A program made the position numbers and the translations under genes. Shown one piece after another: positions 5,725 to 5,758 of a stretch of DNA of 5,758 bases (position 1 is its first letter; each line of letters opens with the position of its first letter). The DNA is from Onthomonas sp964456525 (GTDB taxonomy: Bacteria; Bacillota; Clostridia; Oscillospirales; Oscillospiraceae), in the NCBI GenBank assembly GCA_964456525.1, contig CAYWAP010000064.1, positions 1-5,758 on the forward strand, in the 5' to 3' direction. The notes below the pieces were generated by a model that saw only the letters and a program-made list of their open reading frames with translations, searched no databases and had not been told where the DNA came from.

Positions 5725-5758
5725 GAAACTTTTTCCGGCCAAACGAACCCATGATAAA

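Noticed and set aside
5675..5753. Plus-strand TTG at 5686 with AGGAGG five nt upstream
   Set aside because: It ends after 22 codons with no family resemblance, and the purine run is explained as the promoter spacer of the minus-strand operon.
5705..5758. Possible divergent plus-strand gene start (ATG at 5705 or 5723) running off the right edge
   Set aside because: Only 18 codons are visible, with no Shine-Dalgarno at a proper distance and no recognisable protein sequence.
1..5758. CRISPR array, tRNA, rRNA or insertion sequence
   Set aside because: I saw no regularly spaced repeats, no tRNA or rRNA signatures, and no transposase or terminal inverted repeats in either strand.

Overview
The window holds the start and most of one polyamine-biosynthesis operon, transcribed entirely on the minus strand (right to left). 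In transcription order it reads: arginine decarboxylase (speA), spermidine synthase (speE), agmatinase (speB), a carboxynorspermidine/carboxyspermidine dehydrogenase of the saccharopine-dehydrogenase family, and carboxynorspermidine decarboxylase (nspC). The last gene runs off the left edge. Junctions are tight: 14 nt, 3 nt, 18 nt and a 1-nt TGATG overlap. This argues for one transcript with partial translational coupling.

The GC-rich coding sequence, purine-rich Shine-Dalgarno sites, a near-consensus sigma-A promoter and the Bacillus-type SpeA together suggest a Gram-positive Clostridia-type bacterium, possibly a gut Oscillospiraceae relative. This taxonomic guess rests on protein flavour and gene order only.

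Together the genes can take arginine to agmatine (SpeA), agmatine to putrescine plus urea (SpeB), and putrescine to spermidine by two chemically distinct routes. One route is SpeE using decarboxylated SAM. The other is CASDH plus NspC using aspartate semialdehyde. No SAM decarboxylase (speD) is visible, so the SpeE branch depends on a gene elsewhere. Alternatively, agmatine itself may be alkylated before SpeB removes urea.

The right-hand 535 bases (5224-5758) contain no convincing protein gene but are the most interesting part. A strong promoter (TTGACA, 17 nt, TAGAAT) at 5664-5692 has an inverted repeat in its spacer. It is followed by a leader of about 430 nt rich in predicted hairpins, including a possible three-way junction. 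The leader ends in an intrinsic-terminator-like hairpin with U-tracts about 30 nt before the speA start. This is the architecture of a transcription-attenuation or riboswitch-type control region. I do not recognise it as a named RNA class.
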